Shown: positions 30,563 through 33,316 of the stretch, one piece after another
How positions within the stretch are numbered: the stretch's first letter is position 1
Layout of the letters: each line of letters starts with the position of its first letter
Source of the DNA: Chitinophaga pinensis
Lineage (GTDB): Bacteria > Bacteroidota > Bacteroidia > Flavobacteriales_D > Crocinitomicaceae
Direction: 5' to 3'
DNA length: 33,316 nucleotides
NCBI GenBank assembly: GCA_945870115.1
Contig: CAMBRH010000002.1
Coordinates: 1 to 33,316 of the forward strand
The notes under the pieces: generated by a model
Told to the model about the DNA's origin: nothing
The model's database searches: none
What the model saw: only the letters and a program-made list of their open reading frames with translations
Program-made: the position numbers and the translations under genes

Positions 30563-30956
30563 CGTAGTGGGCTTTCAAGTTTTCTGCCATGGTGTTAAAA
30601 AGATGTTTTAATGGACCTTCAACCATCATTTTAAGGAAGTAGTTAACATCGCCATCAAATTTTAAATAGCCTCCCGTTTTATCTTCTTGCTCTTCTAAAA
30701 ACAAAGTTAATGTAAATTTAAAAGGAACTTTTTCTCCTGATTTAAGATAAATTCGTGTTGGTTCTTCTACCCTATCTTGTAAAAATGAAATAATGATGCC
30801 ACCCTGAACTTTGAAAGAACAAGAAAGATTGTCTGATTTCCAATCTGAAATTTTATCTTGTGGAAGTAAATGTAAAATATTGTTGGTATCACTCAAAAAA
30901 TCAAAAACTGATTTTATTGAACCATCAACTACAACCTTATTGCTTTCTAAAATCAT
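30555..30956 (-). CDS. SRPBCC (START-like) family protein
   Basis: This 133-residue cytoplasmic protein has the SRPBCC ligand-binding plan. Strand 1 is LESNKVVVDGSIKSVFDFLSD (residues 3-23) with the typical V-x-x-F-x-x-L-S-D helix start. A run of strands follows (SDNLSCSFKVQGGIIISFL, KFTLTLFLEEQ, GGYLKFDGDVNYFL), then the long closing helix EGPLKHLFNTMAENLKAHYEN that caps the cavity. The ligand is unknown. It follows pyrE by 105 nt on the same strand without a clear promoter match in the gap, so it is likely cotranscribed with pyrE. The same pairing is, as I recall, frequent in Flavobacteriia, which would support a real link, but no role in pyrimidine synthesis is known. Confidence 0.75.
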   Translation of the reverse strand: MILESNKVVVDGSIKSVFDFLSDTNNILHLLPQDKISDWKSDNLSCSFKVQGGIIISFLQDRVEEPTRIYLKSGEKVPFKFTLTLFLEEQEDKTGGYLKFDGDVNYFLKMMVEGPLKHLFNTMAENLKAHYEN

Positions 30957-31061
30957 TTTTTTGAAGTAATAGTTTATTTATAATTAAGTTGAAAATTGAA
31001 TGTTTTATTTTTTACCACCTAGAAACAAAGAAAACATAGAAAGTAAATTTCCTTAAAATGT

Positions 31062-31703
31062 TTATTTCATCCATTCAGACGGATTTTCTTTCCAATCGCT
31101 TAAAGATTCAATGTCTGCTTCTGTTATGTATTTCTTTTTTAAAGCTTGCTCCATCAAATAATCGTAATTTGTCAATGTTACAAATTCACATTTAGCTTTT
31201 TTGAAATTATTTATTGCTTCATCAAAACCGTAAGTAAAAATTGAAGCCAAACCTTTGACGTTTAATCCTGCATCGCGCAAGGCTTTAACAGCTTCTAAAC
31301 TGCTTCCCCCAGTGGAAATCAGATCTTCAATAACTACTACACTTTGATTTTCTTCAAAATATCCTTCAATTTGATTTCCTAGTCCGTGTGCTTTAGGAGT
31401 TGATCTAACATAAACAAAAGGAATTCCCAATTCTTGCGCTACCAAAACACCATGCGCAATTCCTCCAGTTGCAACTCCAGCAATCAAATCTGGTTTTCCA
31501 AATTTTTCTGTAATCACCTCAGAAAAAGACTGACGAATATACGTTCTTACCTTTGGAAAAGACAAAGTTTTACGATTGTCGCAGTAAATTGGAGATTTCC
31601 AACCTGAAGCCCAAGTAAAAGGATTTGCAGGTTGCAATTTAATTGCTTTAATTTGTAGTAAAAATTCGGCTAGTTTATATGATCGGTCGTTGTTTAATTT
31701 CAT
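31062..31703 (-). CDS. pyrE: Orotate phosphoribosyltransferase
   Basis: This 213-residue enzyme joins orotate and PRPP to give OMP, the fifth step of UMP synthesis. It shows the type I phosphoribosyltransferase features: FTWASGWKSPIYCDNRK (about 24-40) for orotate binding, PDLIAGVATGGIAHG (about 71-85), the basic catalytic loop YVRSTPKAHGLGNQIEG (about 97-113) and the PRPP motif VVVIEDLISTGGSSLEAV (about 121-138). Length is normal. The ATG lies only 7 bp from the divergent Nudix ATG. Its full promoter (31708-31737) overlaps the Nudix coding region, and the -7 element ends four bases before the start, so the mRNA is probably leaderless with no room for an attenuator. Confidence 0.96.
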   Translation of the reverse strand: MKLNNDRSYKLAEFLLQIKAIKLQPANPFTWASGWKSPIYCDNRKTLSFPKVRTYIRQSFSEVITEKFGKPDLIAGVATGGIAHGVLVAQELGIPFVYVRSTPKAHGLGNQIEGYFEENQSVVVIEDLISTGGSSLEAVKALRDAGLNVKGLASIFTYGFDEAINNFKKAKCEFVTLTNYDYLMEQALKKKYITEADIESLSDWKENPSEWMK

Positions 31704-31707
31704 AGTG

Positions 31708-31737
31708 CAAATGTATAAAGTTTTTATTCAAAACAAA
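31708..31737 (-). promoter_or_regulatory. Promoter of pyrE, overlapping the Nudix start
   Basis: On the minus strand TTTG (31737-31734), an 18-nt spacer and TACATTTG (31715-31708). The -7 box covers the Nudix ATG at 31711-31713. The gap to the pyrE ATG is four bases. Confidence 0.65.
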
Positions 31738-32319
31738 CCATTATTTTTCATTAATTCAAAAAAAATTAACGAATTTGATGGGATTTTTATTCCACAAAGT
31801 CTTGCGATTTCAAATAAACGCTATATTCTGGATTTGTTACAGGCAACTTCAATTAATATGCCACTTTTTTTAATTTCAGATAATCCTCAAGAAGGTATTT
31901 CAACATTTTTTGAAGATTATGAATTTATTGAAGCAGCAGGAGGAATTGTAAAAAGAAAATCTAAGTACTTGTTTATAAAAAGAAATGGTATTTGGGATAT
32001 TCCAAAGGGTAAAATCGAAATAGGTGAAAATCCTGAGATCGCTGCTTTGAGAGAAATTGAAGAGGAATGTGGAATTACATGTGAAAAAGTTGAACACTTA
32101 ATAACAATTACTTATCATGTTTATCAATACAAAGGGAGAGATACAATCAAAAAAACGTATTGGTATGCTTTAAATTATGCTGGTCCTAAAAAACTAATTG
32201 CTCAAAAAGAAGAAGGAATTACAAAGGCAAAATGGGTGAATGAAGATAAATATAATCAAATAAAATTAGAAACTTTTGCATCAATTGTAGATGTGATGGA
32301 GAACTATGTACTTCGATAA
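31711..32319 (+). CDS. Nudix hydrolase
   Basis: This 202-residue protein has a unique N-terminal part (about 1-67), then a Nudix fold starting at AAGGIVKRKSKYLFIKRNG. The Nudix box GKIEIGENPEIAALREIEEECGI (about residues 95-117 in two blocks) fits GX5EX7REUXEEXGU, with the metal-binding REIEEE intact. It should hydrolyse a nucleoside diphosphate linked to another group; the substrate cannot be read from the sequence. The frame could open at a TTG at 31690, but the ATG at 31711 is preferred, giving a start 7 bp from the divergent pyrE ATG. I found no clear -7 element for it. It ends at a perfect heptamer tandem repeat. Confidence 0.88.
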   Translation: MYKVFIQNKPLFFINSKKINEFDGIFIPQSLAISNKRYILDLLQATSINMPLFLISDNPQEGISTFFEDYEFIEAAGGIVKRKSKYLFIKRNGIWDIPKGKIEIGENPEIAALREIEEECGITCEKVEHLITITYHVYQYKGRDTIKKTYWYALNYAGPKKLIAQKEEGITKAKWVNEDKYNQIKLETFASIVDVMENYVLR

Positions 32320-32332
32320 ACTCAGAGTGAAA

Positions 32333-32360
32333 GTTATGAGTTATGGGTTATGAGTTATGA
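32333..32360 (+). repeat. Tandem heptamer repeat GTTATGA
   Basis: Four perfectly phased 7-bp units, GTTATGA, GTTATGG, GTTATGA and GTTATGA, fill the short gap between the convergent Nudix and DUF4783-like genes. The same unit appears at 30415-30450 and, inverted, at about 1572-1587. Confidence 0.85.
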
Positions 32361-32366
32361 ATGAGG

Positions 32367-32750
32367 TTAATCTTTTTCAAAATTCATTCTAACTATCTTA
32401 TAAAGTGAATCAACTTTTTTGAAATGAAAGGTTATTCTTATATTTCCATTTTTACTTTCGTAAGAAGCGATTGCAAAAGTTCCATCTTGGTTTTCTTTTC
32501 CTTTAAAAATAAATTTGAAAGATGAAACTGGATATTTTACGAAAAAGTCTTTTAATACCAACGCTGCTTGCTGGTTACTGTAAACACTTTCTTTATCAAA
32601 AAGAGAAATCATTAATTTATCATTTCCAAGTTTGGAAACTGAAACAGCGTCTTTTGATAAAAATGCATATTCAATTTCGTTAAATGGAACATCAGCTTTG
32701 TGACCAAAGTTGAGCAACATAAATGAAACGACTGTAAATAAAAAATTCAT
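32367..32750 (-). CDS. DUF4783-like exported protein
   Basis: This 127-residue protein begins with a hydrophobic stretch (residues 2-14, NFLFTVVSFMLLN) that is probably a signal peptide. The mature part follows the DUF4783 plan, a small NTF2-like fold family found mainly in Bacteroidota: IEYAFLSKDAVSVSKLGNDKLMISLFDKESVYSNQQAALVLKDFFVKYPVSSF across adjacent blocks. It then continues with FIFKGKENQDGTFAIASYES and IRITFHFKKVDSLYKIVRMNFE. Key visible features are the YSNQQAALVLKDFF helix and the paired final strands. The function is unknown. The assignment is pattern-based; other NTF2-like families are possible. It has its own -7 element at 32779-32786 and sits divergent to nothing, downstream of the acyltransferase on the same strand. 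Confidence 0.75.
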   Translation of the reverse strand: MNFLFTVVSFMLLNFGHKADVPFNEIEYAFLSKDAVSVSKLGNDKLMISLFDKESVYSNQQAALVLKDFFVKYPVSSFKFIFKGKENQDGTFAIASYESKNGNIRITFHFKKVDSLYKIVRMNFEKD

Positions 32751-32778
32751 GTTTTAAGATTCAATGTCTCCAATCTAG

Positions 32779-32786
32779 CAAAAATA
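32779..32786 (-). promoter_or_regulatory. -7 promoter element of the DUF4783-like gene
   Basis: TATTTTTG on the minus strand matches TAnnTTTG and lies 28 nt upstream of the ATG at 32750. Confidence 0.45.
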
Positions 32787-32803
32787 ATGCCTAAAATTAT
32801 TGT

Positions 32804-33316
32804 TTACTTGAAAATAATTTTTTTAGAAAAATTAATTGCTGGGGCTTCTATGCATATGTAGAAAATCCAAGAAAGGAAAATTAAGATTGGAATTGTAGCA
32901 AACATTAAGAAAGCCCTACCTACCTCATCGACAATAAAATTTTGACAAAAATTAATTATTCCGTCAGTTCCAATAGGCGTGTGAAGTAAATATACCGAAA
33001 ATGAAATTTTTCCTAAAAACATCAAAATTCTTTTCGGTTTTTTTATAAAATAGATGAATGAAATAGTAATCAAAGGACAAAGAGCGGTATAAAGTTCAAA
33101 TTTCAGCCCATTTAAAATTGCTATTAATAACAAAAATAGTATGAAAAATTCCAATTTCAATTTTTGAATATAAAAAAGGTAAAATAAATATCCCGGGATA
33201 AATAATAAAAGATAGTTGAATACCAAAAAATCAACTTTTAAAAGAAAAGGCAAGGCGCAACCAAAAAATAAAATAAAAAGCTTAATTGGTTTACTAGTAT
33301 TATGAAGAAATGAAAA
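32804..33316 (-). CDS. Membrane acyltransferase (acyltransferase 3 family), C-terminal part
   Basis: The frame is open from the window end to the TAA at 32804, giving 170 C-terminal residues of an integral membrane protein; the start lies outside the window. It has about five hydrophobic segments (for example FLVFNYLLLFIPGYLFYLF, FFILFLLLIAI, LITISFIYFI, AFLMFATIPILIFLSWIFYI). The decisive block is FLGKISFSVYLLHTPIG, the conserved late motif of acyltransferase 3 (OafA/NodX-type) enzymes, followed by the closing ICIEAPAINFSKK. These enzymes O-acylate surface polysaccharides or related molecules; the acceptor cannot be told from this part. An internal TTG at 33251 is not a real start, because the hydrophobic frame continues upstream. 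Confidence 0.75.
   Translation of the reverse strand, partial: FSFLHNTSKPIKLFILFFGCALPFLLKVDFLVFNYLLLFIPGYLFYLFYIQKLKLEFFILFLLLIAILNGLKFELYTALCPLITISFIYFIKKPKRILMFLGKISFSVYLLHTPIGTDGIINFCQNFIVDEVGRAFLMFATIPILIFLSWIFYICIEAPAINFSKKIIFK

Noticed and set aside
32333..32360. Tandem heptamer considered as a CRISPR array
   Set aside because: Units are contiguous with no spacers, and no cas genes are present.
33251..33253. TTG at 33253 as the start of a complete 149-residue membrane protein
   Set aside because: The same frame stays open and hydrophobic to the window end, and the content matches only the late part of acyltransferase 3 proteins.

Overview
The window is AT-rich chromosomal DNA from a member of the Bacteroidota, most likely class Flavobacteriia. 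Four things point there: type A C-terminal sorting domains of the type IX secretion system (T9SS) on three proteins, Bacteroidota-type -7 promoter elements (TAnnTTTG) ahead of most genes, no Shine-Dalgarno sequences, and a lipid A gene (lpxB) that marks a Gram-negative envelope. I cannot name a genus from the sequence alone. No rRNA, tRNA, CRISPR array or prophage was seen.

Layout. Positions 1-15.0 kb are mostly housekeeping. They hold the start of pckA (leftward), a DCC thiol-oxidoreductase, a DivIC/FtsB-like division protein, an iron-type solute-binding lipoprotein, two small genes of unknown function (coiled coil and HEAT-like), a small membrane protein overlapping lpxB, and a SpoIID-domain peptidoglycan enzyme. 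These are followed by a metallo-beta-lactamase/double-rhodanese protein, a lone RhuM-family gene, and birA divergent from rsfS-ftsH-small gene-cdsA. A leftward psd plus a small Cys/Lys-rich secreted protein closes this part.

Positions 15.1-28.9 kb are accessory and all leftward. They hold a secreted protein with a TolB/LpoB-like half and a probable barrel half, a REP-associated transposase with three REP triplets around it, and an HTH regulator. Upstream of these lie two paralogous two-gene operons, each encoding a T9SS-sorted 417-residue protein followed by a phage-tail-fibre-like protein. Upstream again is a third operon encoding a small secreted protein and a 1032-residue glycine-rich T9SS protein.

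The three surface-protein operons share a 16-bp box with palindromic core AATCGATT, placed about 170-186 bp upstream of each predicted promoter. The duplication of the two fibre operons includes their terminators. This ensemble is the best candidate for an uncharacterised surface system: exported anchor-like proteins paired with fibres whose N-terminal third is conserved and whose distal parts differ.

Positions 29.3-33.3 kb return to general metabolism: a PaaE-like flavin/2Fe-2S reductase, an SRPBCC protein downstream of pyrE, a Nudix hydrolase starting 7 bp from pyrE on the other strand, a DUF4783-like protein, and the C-terminal part of a membrane acyltransferase cut by the window end. Low-complexity GTTATGA-type repeats sit at three convergent gene junctions (1.5, 30.4 and 32.3 kb).
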